This document shows, one piece after another, positions 9,464 through 17,585 of a DNA stretch of 64,000 nucleotides; positions within the stretch are counted from its first letter, which is position 1; every line of letters begins with the position of its first letter. The DNA lies in contig JAIPJB010000002.1 in assembly GCA_021734395.1 (NCBI GenBank), forward strand, positions 164,773 through 228,772. Direction: 5' to 3'. This stretch comes from Candidatus Altimarinota bacterium. Its GTDB lineage: Bacteria > Patescibacteriota > Gracilibacteria > UBA4473. Both the position numbers and the translations under genes were made by a program. The notes under the pieces were generated by a model. It worked only from the letters and a program-made list of their open reading frames with translations, did no database searches and was not told the origin of the DNA.

Positions 9464-11698
9464 CTATGAATTTATTACTTCAATCGGTGCGACTGACGCC
9501 ACTATTTTTTTGACACCCATTCCCGCAAAGGCCACCGATAAAACGTCTCCCGAAATCTGAATAATTGTTCCTTCTCCAAAATCCGCATGGCGCAGACGTG
9601 TGCCGACAGTAAATTCTGTTTCATTGTCTGAAACACCGAAAATGGCTTCTTGGCGATTTCGGGGCGGATGAGAAAGAATATTTTGTTTTTCTTTTTCGAG
9701 TCCAGAATCATATTTTCGCCGTCCCATATATGATCCCGCCGAAACCGGTGAGTCCTGCTGGACAGAATCTTCATGGAGTTCAGAAAGAAACTTCGAAGGC
9801 GAAGAATAATCCGTTCGGCCAAAAAGCATCCGTGATCGAGCATAAGTGATGAAACATTTTTTTTGTGCTCGTGTAATCCCCACATATCCCAACCGACGCT
9901 CTTCTTCAACCTGTTCGTGCGAAAACTGCGCATTTGCGGAAGGGAAAATACCGTCTTCCCAGCCGGGAAGAAACACAATCGGAAATTCCAGTCCTTTGGA
10001 GGTATGCATCGTCATCATCGTCACCTGATCCGCCGACTCTTTGTATTGATCCACATCTGCGATCAAAGCCACTCCCTCCAAAAATGAGGCCAAACTATCA
10101 TCGGCGCTATCGTATTTTGTCGCCACCGAAAAAAGTTCCCGCACATTTTCCTGTCGCATTTCTCCTTCTGAAGTCCCGTCATCCAGATATTTCAGATACT
10201 CAATTTTATCTAATAAGTGATCCAAAATAATCGACACCGGTTCTGTACGATTCAGCTTGCGAAGATGGAGAATCATATCGCGAAAATCAGCCAATACTTT
10301 TTGTTTGTTTTCAGCCAATTCATCCATATCCTTCACATTCTCCAAGACTTCAAACAAACTCATCGTGTAGTGCTCGCTGTATTTTTTAACGGTTTCAATT
10401 GTCGCCGGACCAATCTTCCGAGTCGGCGTATTAATCACCCGCAAAAACGCCACATCATCCCGCGGATTAAAAATGAGACGCAAATACGCAATAACATCTT
10501 TGATTTCCCGACGGTCAAAAAACTTCGTTCCTCCGACAATCTGATAGGGAATCTGCTGTCGCATAAATGCTTCCTCTAAAGCCCGAGATTGCGCATTCAT
10601 TCGATAGAGAATCACGCAGTCTGACAGTCGAATATTTTCTTTTTCCTGGAGTTCGCGAATATGATCAACGATAGCACTTCCCTCTTCTCTTTCATTTGCA
10701 ACTTCGAAAATACGAAGTGGATCCCCTGATTCATTTTGGGTCCAGAGTTCTTTTTTCTGACCGGTCTGATTAAAACTGATCAGGCAATTCGCGTTATTGA
10801 GAATATTTTGAGTAGAACGATAGTTTTGTTCGAGTTTGATGACACGAGCATTCGGAAAATCTTTTTCGAAATTTAAAATATTGGTGTAGTCCGCCCCCCG
10901 AAAAGAATAAATCGACTGATGATCATCTCCGATCACGCATAGATTTTGGTGTTTATCCGCCAAAAGTCGTACCAATCGATACTGTGCGAAATTTGTATCT
11001 TGATACTCATCCACCAGTAAATGATCCCAACGATGACGATATTTTTCCAAAACTTTTTCATTGCTTTCAAAAAGCTGCACCACCTTCTGGAGCAGGTCAT
11101 CGAAATCTAGAGCGTTGTGTTCGGCGAGTCGCTTTTGGTACTCCGGAAAAAGCTCGCTAACCGCTCGGGTAAATTTATTGGGGTCAATAGTAGAAGAATA
11201 TTCTTCCGGCGTGAGAAGCTGATTTTTGGCGGCAGAAATATGCGCCAGTACAGCTTTGTGTTTGATTTCTTTTTCGTCATATCCTCGCTCTTTCATGAGA
11301 ATTTTCATGAGCGATCGGGAATCATCGGTGTTAAAAATAACAAACGAAGACGTAATTCCATAGTCTAATTTTTCAATATCCTTGCGCAAAATACGCACAC
11401 ACACTGAATGGAAAGTTCCGACAGTGGGTAATTTGTTTCCTGGATTCGTATCCCTTGAGGATACGAATCCTAATAACTTTTCCACCCGCGTCTTCATCTC
11501 ATTCGCGGCTTTATTGGTAAACGTCACCGCCAGTATTCGATCTCCCTTCACCCCATGCGCAATAAGATTTGCAATACGATGTGTCAGGCATTTGGTTTTT
11601 CCCGAACCCGCACCAGCAAGAATCAGAAGTGGACCTTCCAAAATTTCCACCGCTTTGCGCTGGCACTCGTTTAATCCGTCAAAAATGGGGTCACTCAT
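9464..11698 (-). CDS. pcrA: ATP-dependent DNA helicase, PcrA/UvrD type
   Basis: A superfamily 1A 3'-5' helicase used in nucleotide-excision and replication-associated repair. It has the Q motif and Walker A (LNECQRKAVEI, GAGSGKT), motif II LVDEYQDTN, motif III GDDHQSIYSFRGA, motif IV QNYRS, motif V TMHTSKGLEF and motif VI ERRLGYVGITRA. The C-terminal PcrA-type tudor-like end (VGTRLRHADFGEGTI) is present. The 744 residues are typical. Oddity: between motif Ia and the TFHS motif an extra segment GFVSSRDTNPG is encoded by a REP palindrome (11442-11470), which keeps the frame open. Confidence 0.95.
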   Translation of the reverse strand: MSDPIFDGLNECQRKAVEILEGPLLILAGAGSGKTKCLTHRIANLIAHGVKGDRILAVTFTNKAANEMKTRVEKLLGFVSSRDTNPGNKLPTVGTFHSVCVRILRKDIEKLDYGITSSFVIFNTDDSRSLMKILMKERGYDEKEIKHKAVLAHISAAKNQLLTPEEYSSTIDPNKFTRAVSELFPEYQKRLAEHNALDFDDLLQKVVQLFESNEKVLEKYRHRWDHLLVDEYQDTNFAQYRLVRLLADKHQNLCVIGDDHQSIYSFRGADYTNILNFEKDFPNARVIKLEQNYRSTQNILNNANCLISFNQTGQKKELWTQNESGDPLRIFEVANEREEGSAIVDHIRELQEKENIRLSDCVILYRMNAQSRALEEAFMRQQIPYQIVGGTKFFDRREIKDVIAYLRLIFNPRDDVAFLRVINTPTRKIGPATIETVKKYSEHYTMSLFEVLENVKDMDELAENKQKVLADFRDMILHLRKLNRTEPVSIILDHLLDKIEYLKYLDDGTSEGEMRQENVRELFSVATKYDSADDSLASFLEGVALIADVDQYKESADQVTMMTMHTSKGLEFPIVFLPGWEDGIFPSANAQFSHEQVEEERRLGYVGITRAQKKCFITYARSRMLFGRTDYSSPSKFLSELHEDSVQQDSPVSAGSYMGRRKYDSGLEKEKQNILSHPPRNRQEAIFGVSDNETEFTVGTRLRHADFGEGTIIQISGDVLSVAFAGMGVKKIVASVAPIEVINS
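11442..11470. repeat. REP palindrome inside the helicase gene
   Basis: GGATTCGTATCC (11442-11453), loop CTTGA, GGATACGAATCC (11459-11470): a perfect 12-bp inverted repeat of the family found in and around the RAYT gene at 63.3 kb. It is read in frame as GFVSSRDTNP. Confidence 0.85.
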
Positions 11699-11738
11699 GC
11701 GGGAGGGATAGTAATGAATTTTGAGAATGGGGGAAGTG

Positions 11739-11766
11739 TTGACAAAAAGAAAAATAAAATTAAAAA
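11739..11766 (+). promoter_or_regulatory. Possible promoter of the 56-residue basic protein
   Basis: Perfect TTGACA (11739-11744) followed after 16 bases by TAAAAA. The stretch after the -35 box closely resembles that at 12082. The leader of about 80 bases contains a small hairpin (about 11784-11803) and a T run near 11815. Confidence 0.3.
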
Positions 11767-11854
11767 TCTATTTCGTTGTTCTTGGGATGCTCCTGCATAC
11801 CCCCGAACAGAAAGTTTTTTGACACCATTTCAAAACAAAAGAACGGAGGACTGT

Positions 11855-12025
11855 ATGTCTAAAAAAAACAGAAAGAGTAGCGGACAACACTGCTGCTCAA
11901 ATAAGCAAAAAAAAGAAAAACTCCGAAAAGGAAGAAAAAACAAAGCGACGGAGAAGGAAGAGAAAAACCGTATCAAAAAATTAATAAACGGAAAAAAAGG
12001 ATCTCCTGCTTATAATCTGCAATAA
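11855..12025 (+). CDS. Small, very basic unknown protein (56 residues)
   Basis: Starts MSKKNRKSSGQHCCSNKQ and is dominated by Lys, with one adjacent Cys pair at about 13-14 and no hydrophobic segment. A clear Shine-Dalgarno (GGAGG, 5 bases before the ATG) fixes this start; the frame is open further upstream but without a site. It has its own promoter-like sequence and a strong terminator. The charge suggests nucleic-acid or ribosome binding, but this is inference. The neighbouring acidic coiled-coil gene shares the style of regulation, so a functional pair is possible. Confidence 0.55.
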   Translation: MSKKNRKSSGQHCCSNKQKKEKLRKGRKNKATEKEEKNRIKKLINGKKGSPAYNLQ

Positions 12026-12039
12026 ATTGAAATGGTTTC

Positions 12040-12066
12040 TGGCCCGGAATATTTCGGGCCATTTTA
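12040..12066 (+). terminator. Rho-independent terminator
   Basis: GGCCCG (12041-12046), eight-base loop, CGGGCC (12055-12060), then ATTTTATTT. It closes the small basic gene. Confidence 0.8.
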
Positions 12067-12081
12067 TTTATCAAGACGGGT

Positions 12082-12110
12082 TTGACAAAATTAGAAAATA
12101 AAATTAAAAG
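12082..12110 (+). promoter_or_regulatory. Possible promoter of the coiled-coil gene
   Basis: TTGACA (12082-12087), 17 bases, TAAAAG. The block AATAAAATTAAAA after the -35 box is the same as in the promoter-like site at 11739, suggesting that the two units are controlled alike. Confidence 0.3.
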
Positions 12111-12146
12111 TTATAGGCTTTTTGAAAAATTAGTTGCTGCAATAAA

Positions 12147-12177
12147 ATCACAAATGTGATCTTTTTGTGCACAAAAA
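12147..12177. promoter_or_regulatory. Two adjacent palindromes in the leader of the coiled-coil gene
   Basis: ATCAC-aaat-GTGAT (12147-12160) followed by T5, then the perfect 16-bp palindrome TTTTTGTGCACAAAAA (12162-12177). The first could act as an attenuator and the second as an operator; both are inferences. Confidence 0.4.
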
Positions 12178-12247
12178 AGCTATTTCTTGGGAAAAAATTT
12201 TACGAACAAATCTATTTAAAATCATAATAACTAATCAAGGAGGTAGT

Positions 12248-12796
12248 ATGTCAAACCTACTCGGAGCAAAAATAAAAGGTGATTTTTCTTGGCTCACAAA
12301 TCTTTTACTAGAGCAAGCAACCATATTGATAGAAAATATTCCTGCAAGTAGTGATATTGAGTTCTTGCCTGATTTTGATGAGACTATAGAAAGGTTAACA
12401 AAAATGTCTCTTTCCCCTTTAGAAATTATAAAGGGAGCAAGTGAAACTTTGGAAAAAATGAAAGATACTATTAAAGAAGCATTTGAAAGTGCTTCTAAAA
12501 TAGAAAATTCAAAAAACCGAGAAAAACTCGCAAAAGAAAAAGAATTACTGGAAAGTTCTTTCGATATACTCATTGAGAAATTTGAATCTATGGAGAAATC
12601 TATAGAAAAAGAAATCAAACGGGCAATAGAAAGAATGGATGAAATAAGAGAGTCCGCCGAAGAAGCAATCAAGGAAAAATTGGATGATATGGATGAAGAA
12701 TTAGATGATCAAATGAAGAGTTTAATAAAAATGACAGACTTCGATCCAGAAAAAGAAGAAGAAATTGTTAATAACAATGATTCTCCCAAGGAATAA
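12248..12796 (+). CDS. Acidic coiled-coil protein, unknown function (182 residues)
   Basis: Not recognised. It begins MSNLLGAKIKGDFSW. From about residue 60 it becomes a long, highly charged helix with heptad-like spacing (for example LEKMKDTIKEAFESA and EKSIEKEIKRAIERMDEIRE), ending in an acidic tail. No signal peptide or membrane span is visible. GGAGG lies 4 bases before the ATG, one of the few clear Shine-Dalgarno sites in the window. The leader is about 130 bases long with two palindromes, and a strong terminator follows. The gene is more AT-rich than the neighbouring translation genes, so it may be acquired. Confidence 0.75.
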   Translation: MSNLLGAKIKGDFSWLTNLLLEQATILIENIPASSDIEFLPDFDETIERLTKMSLSPLEIIKGASETLEKMKDTIKEAFESASKIENSKNREKLAKEKELLESSFDILIEKFESMEKSIEKEIKRAIERMDEIRESAEEAIKEKLDDMDEELDDQMKSLIKMTDFDPEKEEEIVNNNDSPKE

Positions 12797-12811
12797 TCTC
12801 TCTTTCAGAAA

Positions 12812-12839
12812 GGCTCATTTTAAAAATGAGCCTTTTTTT
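12812..12839 (+). terminator. Strong rho-independent terminator
   Basis: GGCTCATTTTTAAAAATGAGCC-type hairpin (12812-12832) followed by seven T. It separates the coiled-coil gene from the ribosomal operon promoter. Confidence 0.9.
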
Positions 12840-12860
12840 CTTATTTCTTCAAAAAATTTC

Positions 12861-12888
12861 TTGACAGAACGGCTTTGGAGGTTACAAT
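12861..12888 (+). promoter_or_regulatory. Promoter of the infA-rpsI operon
   Basis: TTGACA (12861-12866), 16 bases, TACAAT (12883-12888). The -10 box ends 25 bases before the infA ATG at 12914, giving a leader of about 18 bases without a Shine-Dalgarno. Confidence 0.65.
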
Positions 12889-12913
12889 CCGCCAGCTTTT
12901 TGACTTGGTCCCC

Positions 12914-13144
12914 ATGAGCAACAGCGATCTCATAGAGGTTGAAGGTGTCATCAAAGTAGCCCATCCGGGCTCGGAATTTCAGGTCGAATTAACGACCGAG
13001 GGATTCGAAGGCCACTCAGTGAGAGCGCGACTGTCGGGAAAAATGAGAATGCACTACATCCGAATTGTTCCAGGAGACAAGGTAAAACTTGAACTCTCTC
13101 CTTACAATCTCGAAGAGGGCCGAATCACCTTTCGTTACAAATAA
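12914..13144 (+). CDS. infA: Translation initiation factor IF-1
   Basis: A 76-residue OB-fold protein that binds the 30S A site during initiation. Family marks are [39 protein letters not shown] and [17 protein letters not shown]. The ATG giving [11 protein letters not shown] is chosen: an in-frame TTG at 12875 lies inside the promoter, upstream of the likely transcription start. First gene of the ribosomal protein/rpoA operon. Confidence 0.95.
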   Translation: MSNSDLIEVEGVIKVAHPGSEFQVELTTEGFEGHSVRARLSGKMRMHYIRIVPGDKVKLELSPYNLEEGRITFRYK

Positions 13145-13149
13145 CCACT

Positions 13150-13275
13150 ATGAAGGTTCGTTCATCTGTGAAGAAGATCTGTAAATTCTGTCGTACTATT
13201 CGACGGAAAGGAGTCGTTCGCGTGATCTGTTCGAATCCAGCAACGAGGGGAAAGCATAAACAACGACAAGGATAA
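13150..13275 (+). CDS. rpmJ: Ribosomal protein L36 (bL36)
   Basis: A 41-residue protein starting [14 protein letters not shown] and ending KHKQRQG. Zinc ligands of the C+ form are present (Cys11, Cys14, Cys27 and a His in the KHKQ motif). The loop before KHKQRQG (SNPATRG) is about three residues longer than usual. It sits between infA (5 bases) and rpsM; its TAA overlaps the rpsM ATG (TAATG). Confidence 0.93.
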   Translation: MKVRSSVKKICKFCRTIRRKGVVRVICSNPATRGKHKQRQG

Positions 13276-13652
13276 TGCGTATTGCAAATGTAACGATTCC
13301 GAGCGAAAAAAGACTGGTCATTTCCTTGACCTACATTCATGGAATCGGAAAAACACGAGCAGAACTGATCTGCAAAAAAGCAAAAATCAGCGAAGACAAA
13401 CGCGTCAAGGATCTCAGCAGTGAAGAAGAACAAAAAATCCGAGACACGCTTACTAGTTTAAATCTCACACTCGAAGCGGATCTGCGACGAGGGACTTCAC
13501 AAAATATTAAACGTCTTCAGGATATTGGTTCTTACCGTGGATATCGTCATCGTCGACGTCTCCCTGTACGAGGACAGCGCACCAAAACCAATTCTAAAAC
13601 CAGAAAGGGACGAGGTCGTGCCATCGCCAATAAAAAAATAGCTACTAAATAA
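13275..13652 (+). CDS. rpsM: Ribosomal protein S13 (uS13)
   Basis: Small-subunit head protein contacting the P-site tRNA and the 50S bridge. It shows [20 protein letters not shown], the helix-hairpin-helix region [11 protein letters not shown], and the C-terminal RYRGxRH-like [22 protein letters not shown]. The length of 125 is normal. It starts on the overlapping TAATG with rpmJ, so it is probably translationally coupled. Confidence 0.96.
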   Translation: MRIANVTIPSEKRLVISLTYIHGIGKTRAELICKKAKISEDKRVKDLSSEEEQKIRDTLTSLNLTLEADLRRGTSQNIKRLQDIGSYRGYRHRRRLPVRGQRTKTNSKTRKGRGRAIANKKIATK

Positions 13653-13653
13653 T

Positions 13654-14064
13654 ATGGTAAAAGAAAAAGGGAAACCGAAAACGACAAAAGGAAAAGCAAA
13701 AAAGAAAGTGCGAAAGAGTTTTGAGCACGGACATGTCTATATTCGTGCAAATTATAACAATACTCTCGTAACACTCGCTGATCCTGATGGAAATGTCCTC
13801 GGTTGGAGCAGCCCAGGAGCAAATGGCTACAAAGGAGCTCGTCAATCCACTCCGTATGCCGGACAAGTATCAGCGGAAGTCATTGCCGAAAAAGCAGCTT
13901 CTTTCGGTATGAAAACGGTAGACGTGTATGTCAAAGGAATGGGGCCAGGTCGTGATCAAACAATTCGCGGACTGATGAACGGAGGATTGGAAATAATTTC
14001 TATTGCCGACAGGACTCGCCTCCCTCATGGCGGATGTCGTCCCGCAAGAACGCGAAAAGTCTAA
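13654..14064 (+). CDS. rpsK: Ribosomal protein S11 (uS11)
   Basis: 30S platform protein (136 residues). It has a Lys-rich N-terminal tail followed by the conserved core GHVYIRANYNNTLVTLADPDG, GYKGARQSTPYA, VYVKGMGPGRDQTIRG and the end PHGGCRPARTRKV. One base separates it from rpsM. Confidence 0.96.
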   Translation: MVKEKGKPKTTKGKAKKKVRKSFEHGHVYIRANYNNTLVTLADPDGNVLGWSSPGANGYKGARQSTPYAGQVSAEVIAEKAASFGMKTVDVYVKGMGPGRDQTIRGLMNGGLEIISIADRTRLPHGGCRPARTRKV

Positions 14065-14074
14065 ATTTTTATTC

Positions 14075-14689
14075 ATGAGATATACTGGACCAAAAGCCCG
14101 ATTATGCCGACGAGAAGGAGTAAATCTCTTCGGGTCACCCAAGTACCAAAAAATTCTCCAGAGAAATCCGAATATTCCTGGTATGCACGGTTCCAAACGA
14201 GCCGGAAAGCTGACCGAATACGGGAAACAATTGCGTGAAAAGCAAAAAGCGAAACGCATGTTTGGTCTATCAGAAAGACAGTTCCATAATTATTACGTTC
14301 GTGCCGACAAATCGAATGAAGTGACCGGTGATAAATTGTTCGAACTCCTAGAACGACGACTGGATAACGTTTTATACCGAGCAGGATTTGCGCTGACACG
14401 AATGCAAGGACGACAATTTGCTTCTCATGGTCTGTTTCTGGTCAATGGGCGAAAAATCGATATTCCTTCATATGAAGTTCGCATCGGAGACAAAATTGAA
14501 ATAAAAGATTCCAAAAAAAATTCTCCTGTTTTTGTTAAAAACAAGGAAGAAACCGGAGACTATAATGCTCCTTCGTGGGTTAAAGTTGACCCCAAAAAAC
14601 AAACGATTGAAATCGTAGAGCTTCCTTCGACACAACACTTTGAATCACTGGTAGAGCCACAGCTTATTGTGGAATTCTACTCTCGATAA
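14075..14689 (+). CDS. rpsD: Ribosomal protein S4 (uS4)
   Basis: Primary 16S rRNA binder that nucleates 30S assembly (204 residues). It starts MRYTGPKARLCRREGVNLFG; the frame opens further upstream inside rpsK, but that part is not S4. The S4 domain is clear (LERRLDNVLYRAGFA, GRQFASHGLFLVNGRKIDIPS). The C-terminus carries IEIVELPSTQHFESLVEPQLIVEFYSR. The N-terminus lacks the four-Cys zinc motif, which is common. Confidence 0.96.
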   Translation: MRYTGPKARLCRREGVNLFGSPKYQKILQRNPNIPGMHGSKRAGKLTEYGKQLREKQKAKRMFGLSERQFHNYYVRADKSNEVTGDKLFELLERRLDNVLYRAGFALTRMQGRQFASHGLFLVNGRKIDIPSYEVRIGDKIEIKDSKKNSPVFVKNKEETGDYNAPSWVKVDPKKQTIEIVELPSTQHFESLVEPQLIVEFYSR

Positions 14690-14708
14690 ACTTTTTAATT
14701 TCCCTTTC

Positions 14709-15722
14709 ATGCACATTCTTCACGAACAGATCGGCGCTCCCCAGTTCAAGATCAAAGCAGAATCTAAAAATTCTGCCAGTCTTGTGGTCGCTCCTCTGCC
14801 AGCCGGATACGGACTCACCCTCGGAAATGCCCTCCGAAGAGTACTTTTGTCGAGTCTTCCGGGCACAGCTGTCACAGCTCTCAAAATAGACGGGGTATCT
14901 CATGAATATGATACTATCCCCGGCGTGAAAGATTCCGTGTTCGATATCATTCTGAATATTCGACAACTCAAACTCAAAAAACATTCCAAAGGCATCGAAG
15001 AAGTAGAAATTCCTTTGGTGAAATCTGGAAAAATTACTGCAAAAAATCTGAAGGTTTCCAGCGATATCGAAATTCTTGATCCTTCTCAGGTTATCACAAC
15101 GTGTGATAAAGCTGATAGCAAAAAGAAAATGGTACTGCGTGTAGAAAAAGGAGTCGGGTATCGACTCGTCAGCAATGAAGACAATGCGAAAGAAGAAAAT
15201 CCTGAATATATGTTGGTAGACGCAAATTTTTCTCCTGTGGCTCGCGTTCATTATGAAGTCAATCCGGCTCGTGTGGGAGAATTAACAAATCTGGATCAAC
15301 TGAAAGTTGAAGTCGAAACCGATGGATCACTCGAAGCGGAAAACGCACTCAAGCTTTCCGCTAGTATTTTGGAAAGCTATTTCCAGCTCTTCAATAAAGA
15401 AGAAGCCTATACCGATGAAGAATTCACAACGAGTTTTGAAGCGATTAAAAAGAAAAAAGAATCTGAACAGATTGCTGCCGCTGCCGCAGCAGAAGCGGCA
15501 TTTACACCAATTGATATCCTGGGGCTTTCTCAGCGAACCCTGAACGCTCTCGTAAACGGAAATATCACTTCCGTAGAACAGCTTGTTTCAACACCAATGA
15601 GCCAGCTTTCTCAGCTTCGTGGATTTGGTCAAAAAGCAAAGAGTGAACTCGAGCAAGTTCTTTCTGAACGTGGTTATTCACTCCAGTCTAATAATAAAAA
15701 TAACGACGAAGAAAAAGAATGA
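14709..15722 (+). CDS. rpoA: RNA polymerase alpha subunit
   Basis: 337 residues. The N-terminal dimerisation/assembly domain has PLPAGYGLTLGNALRRVLLSS and DTIPGVKDSVFDIILN. An acidic/Ala linker (about 245-275) leads to the C-terminal domain with IDILGLSQRTLNALVNGNI and LRGFGQKAKSELEQVL, the promoter and activator-contacting helix-hairpin-helix. The start MHILHEQIG fits the family better than upstream in-frame codons inside rpsD. Its UGA stop overlaps the rplQ ATG. Confidence 0.97.
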   Translation: MHILHEQIGAPQFKIKAESKNSASLVVAPLPAGYGLTLGNALRRVLLSSLPGTAVTALKIDGVSHEYDTIPGVKDSVFDIILNIRQLKLKKHSKGIEEVEIPLVKSGKITAKNLKVSSDIEILDPSQVITTCDKADSKKKMVLRVEKGVGYRLVSNEDNAKEENPEYMLVDANFSPVARVHYEVNPARVGELTNLDQLKVEVETDGSLEAENALKLSASILESYFQLFNKEEAYTDEEFTTSFEAIKKKKESEQIAAAAAAEAAFTPIDILGLSQRTLNALVNGNITSVEQLVSTPMSQLSQLRGFGQKAKSELEQVLSERGYSLQSNNKNNDEEKE

Positions 15723-16081
15723 GACACCGAAATAAAAAGGCAATTCTCAATCGACCCGCTGATCAGCGTCACGCACTGATCAGGAATTTATTGACATCGC
15801 TTTTTGAATCCGGAGCAATACAAACTACGGATAGAAAAGCAAAAGCATTGGTCAATGAAGCCGGAAATCTGATTGGTCTTATCAAGCGTCAAAAAGAAAA
15901 TTTTAATAAAATCCGAGAACTAAAGAAAATTCTCTATACGGAATCTGCTTGCAAAAAAGCCTTGGAATATATTGAAAAGACTCCTCATACTTCTGGAGCC
16001 GTCCGAGCCGTAAAAATACGAATGCGTCCTGGTGATGGCGCCGTTATCACTCAAGTAGAACTTATCGAAGGTAAAAAATGA
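15719..16081 (+). CDS. rplQ: Ribosomal protein L17 (bL17)
   Basis: 120 residues, starting MRHRNKKAILNRPADQRHALIRNLL, the conserved N-terminus. The rest includes a Lys-rich middle with ALVNEAGNLIGLIKRQKENF. It overlaps rpoA by four bases (ATGA) and rplM by four bases, so the three are coupled. Confidence 0.95.
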   Translation: MRHRNKKAILNRPADQRHALIRNLLTSLFESGAIQTTDRKAKALVNEAGNLIGLIKRQKENFNKIRELKKILYTESACKKALEYIEKTPHTSGAVRAVKIRMRPGDGAVITQVELIEGKK

Positions 16082-16518
16082 AAAAAACAACGATCCGACA
16101 GAACGTACAGAAAAGTGATCGAACTTGGTTCGTCGCTGATGCCAAAGACAAGCGACTTGGGAAAGTGGCAGCGAAGATCGCCACAATACTAAACGGGAAA
16201 TATCGTCCTGATTATACACCACACGTAGACGGTGGTGATTATGTCGTAGTTCTCAATGCAGATAAAATCCAGCTCTCGGGAAACAAAGAAGAACAAAAAG
16301 AATATTTCTCTCATTCTCGATATTTGGGACATCTCAAAGTAAAAACTGCCAGTGAAATGCGCAAAAAATCACCGCTAAAAATATTAGAAGCCGCTGTATA
16401 CGGCATGCTTCCCAAAACAAAACATCGCAAAGCACAAATGCAGCGCTTGTTTCTTGTGATTGGAGAAGAGAATCCTCATGAAGCGCAAAAACCAAAATCT
16501 TTATCCCTTGAATCATAA
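16078..16518 (+). CDS. rplM: Ribosomal protein L13 (uL13)
   Basis: 146 residues: RTWFVADAKDKRLGKVAAKIATIL, VNAD-like VVVLNADKIQLSGNK, and KHRKAQMQRLFLVIGEENPHEAQ. Its stop overlaps the rpsI ATG (TAATG). The usual rplM-rpsI pair is fused here to the end of the rpoA operon. Confidence 0.95.
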   Translation: MKKTTIRQNVQKSDRTWFVADAKDKRLGKVAAKIATILNGKYRPDYTPHVDGGDYVVVLNADKIQLSGNKEEQKEYFSHSRYLGHLKVKTASEMRKKSPLKILEAAVYGMLPKTKHRKAQMQRLFLVIGEENPHEAQKPKSLSLES

Positions 16519-16916
16519 TGGCTACTCGTGCTTATTTTTACGCTGTCGGACGAAGAAAGAGCTCACGCGCAACCGTGAAATTATTCCCTAGTGGAAAAGG
16601 AGAAATGATGATAAACGGGAAAAAATTGAGCGATTGGGCTGATACACTAGAAATCAAATATATCATTCTGGAACCCCTGGATCTTTTGGGAATGAAAAAA
16701 GATTTCGATTGCGAAATCCGTACTTCTGGTGGAGGCAAAAAAGCACAATCTGAATCTGTTCGCTTGGGAATATCTCGAGCACTGGTAAAAAAAGATCCCG
16801 AGCTTCGACAGCAACTCAAAGAAGCTGGTTATCTCACTCGTGATCCACGCGTAAAAGAACGAAAAAAACCAGGTCTCAAGCGTGCTCGCCGAGCTCCACA
16901 GTTCTCCAAACGATAG
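16518..16916 (+). CDS. rpsI: Ribosomal protein S9 (uS9)
   Basis: 132 residues: FYAVGRRKSSRATVKLFPSGKG at the N-terminus, GLGISRAL-like VRLGISRALVK, RDPRVKERKKPGLKRARRAPQFSKR at the end; this Arg/Lys tail reaches the P-site tRNA. Last gene of the operon; I see no clear terminator in the 120 bases after it. Confidence 0.96.
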   Translation: MATRAYFYAVGRRKSSRATVKLFPSGKGEMMINGKKLSDWADTLEIKYIILEPLDLLGMKKDFDCEIRTSGGGKKAQSESVRLGISRALVKKDPELRQQLKEAGYLTRDPRVKERKKPGLKRARRAPQFSKR

Positions 16917-16989
16917 TATTTGTCATTGCGAGAAACTCTCTCTTCTCTCTTCGTGTTCTTAACACGTTCATTTTTTAAAGTGAATATTA

Positions 16990-17039
16990 CAGATTGAGGA
17001 TTAATAATTAATAATTGAAGATTAAAAATTGATTATTGG
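16990..17039. repeat. AT-rich 3'-flank repeat after the FtsB-like gene
   Basis: AGATTGAGGATTAATAATTA-type low-complexity tract that directly follows the stop of the minus-strand gene at 17040; compare 6730, 9415 and 29840. Confidence 0.45.
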
Positions 17040-17438
17040 TTATTTCTGTCCAAAAAACACCCATTTCCATTTGTCGATGATCGGCACATCCTCTCTGACA
17101 ATCTGTTCTTTTTGGCGTTGCTCTGTTTTTGTGGGCAAAATGTCTAGTTTTTCTTCGATAAAAATAAGAACATTTTCGTTGGGCTGTTTTTTTCCCATCT
17201 GCATTTTTGCTTCTTTGTCTATACGCTGCGGAGTTTGAAGATACTGAAGACGACGTTTTTTGAGTTCTATTTCCTGAAGGGCTTTTTCGTTTTGCGCGCG
17301 AATCGCATCGATCTCCTGCTCAATCTTGCGGCTTTCATGTAAAAACGATGCCAAGCTATATAACAACCAAAAAATAATCACAAAAACCCCCACCAATGAA
17401 AGAATGTTTTTGGATGTATAGACGTTTTCTTTTTTCAT
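17040..17438 (-). CDS. Septum formation initiator, FtsB/DivIC-like
   Basis: 132 residues with the family layout: short cytoplasmic N-terminus, one membrane span (about residues 12-32, LSLVGVFVIIFWLLYSLASF), then an extracytoplasmic coiled coil (ESRKIEQEIDAIRAQNEKALQEI) and a tail with PQRIDKEAKMQMGK, close to the conserved region of FtsB/DivIC. These proteins join FtsQ and FtsL in the divisome; an FtsQ candidate is at 57.8 kb. It stands alone, divergent from pth. Confidence 0.8.
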   Translation of the reverse strand: MKKENVYTSKNILSLVGVFVIIFWLLYSLASFLHESRKIEQEIDAIRAQNEKALQEIELKKRRLQYLQTPQRIDKEAKMQMGKKQPNENVLIFIEEKLDILPTKTEQRQKEQIVREDVPIIDKWKWVFFGQK

Positions 17439-17585
17439 ATTTTATGTGTATGGTTCTGTTGAATTCGGTTCAGAATCTAACGAAAACCGATAAAAAATAC
17501 TACTTCTTTTCGCAAATATCATTTGTCTTCATAGGGAACAGCTCTCTCTGTTTCCCGGAAAGAAAAATAACATTACAATACCAAC

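Noticed and set aside
11714..11854. Longer form of the small basic protein starting at 11714
   Set aside because: It would cover the promoter-like region and leader; the GGAGG before the ATG at 11855 decides the start.
12875..12913. Longer IF-1 starting at TTG 12875
   Set aside because: That codon lies inside the promoter, before the expected transcription start, and the extra residues do not match IF-1.
17531..17557. GGGAACA ... TGTTTCCC near pth as a copy of the RAYT 1 palindrome
   Set aside because: Only a short imperfect match; too weak to call the same family.
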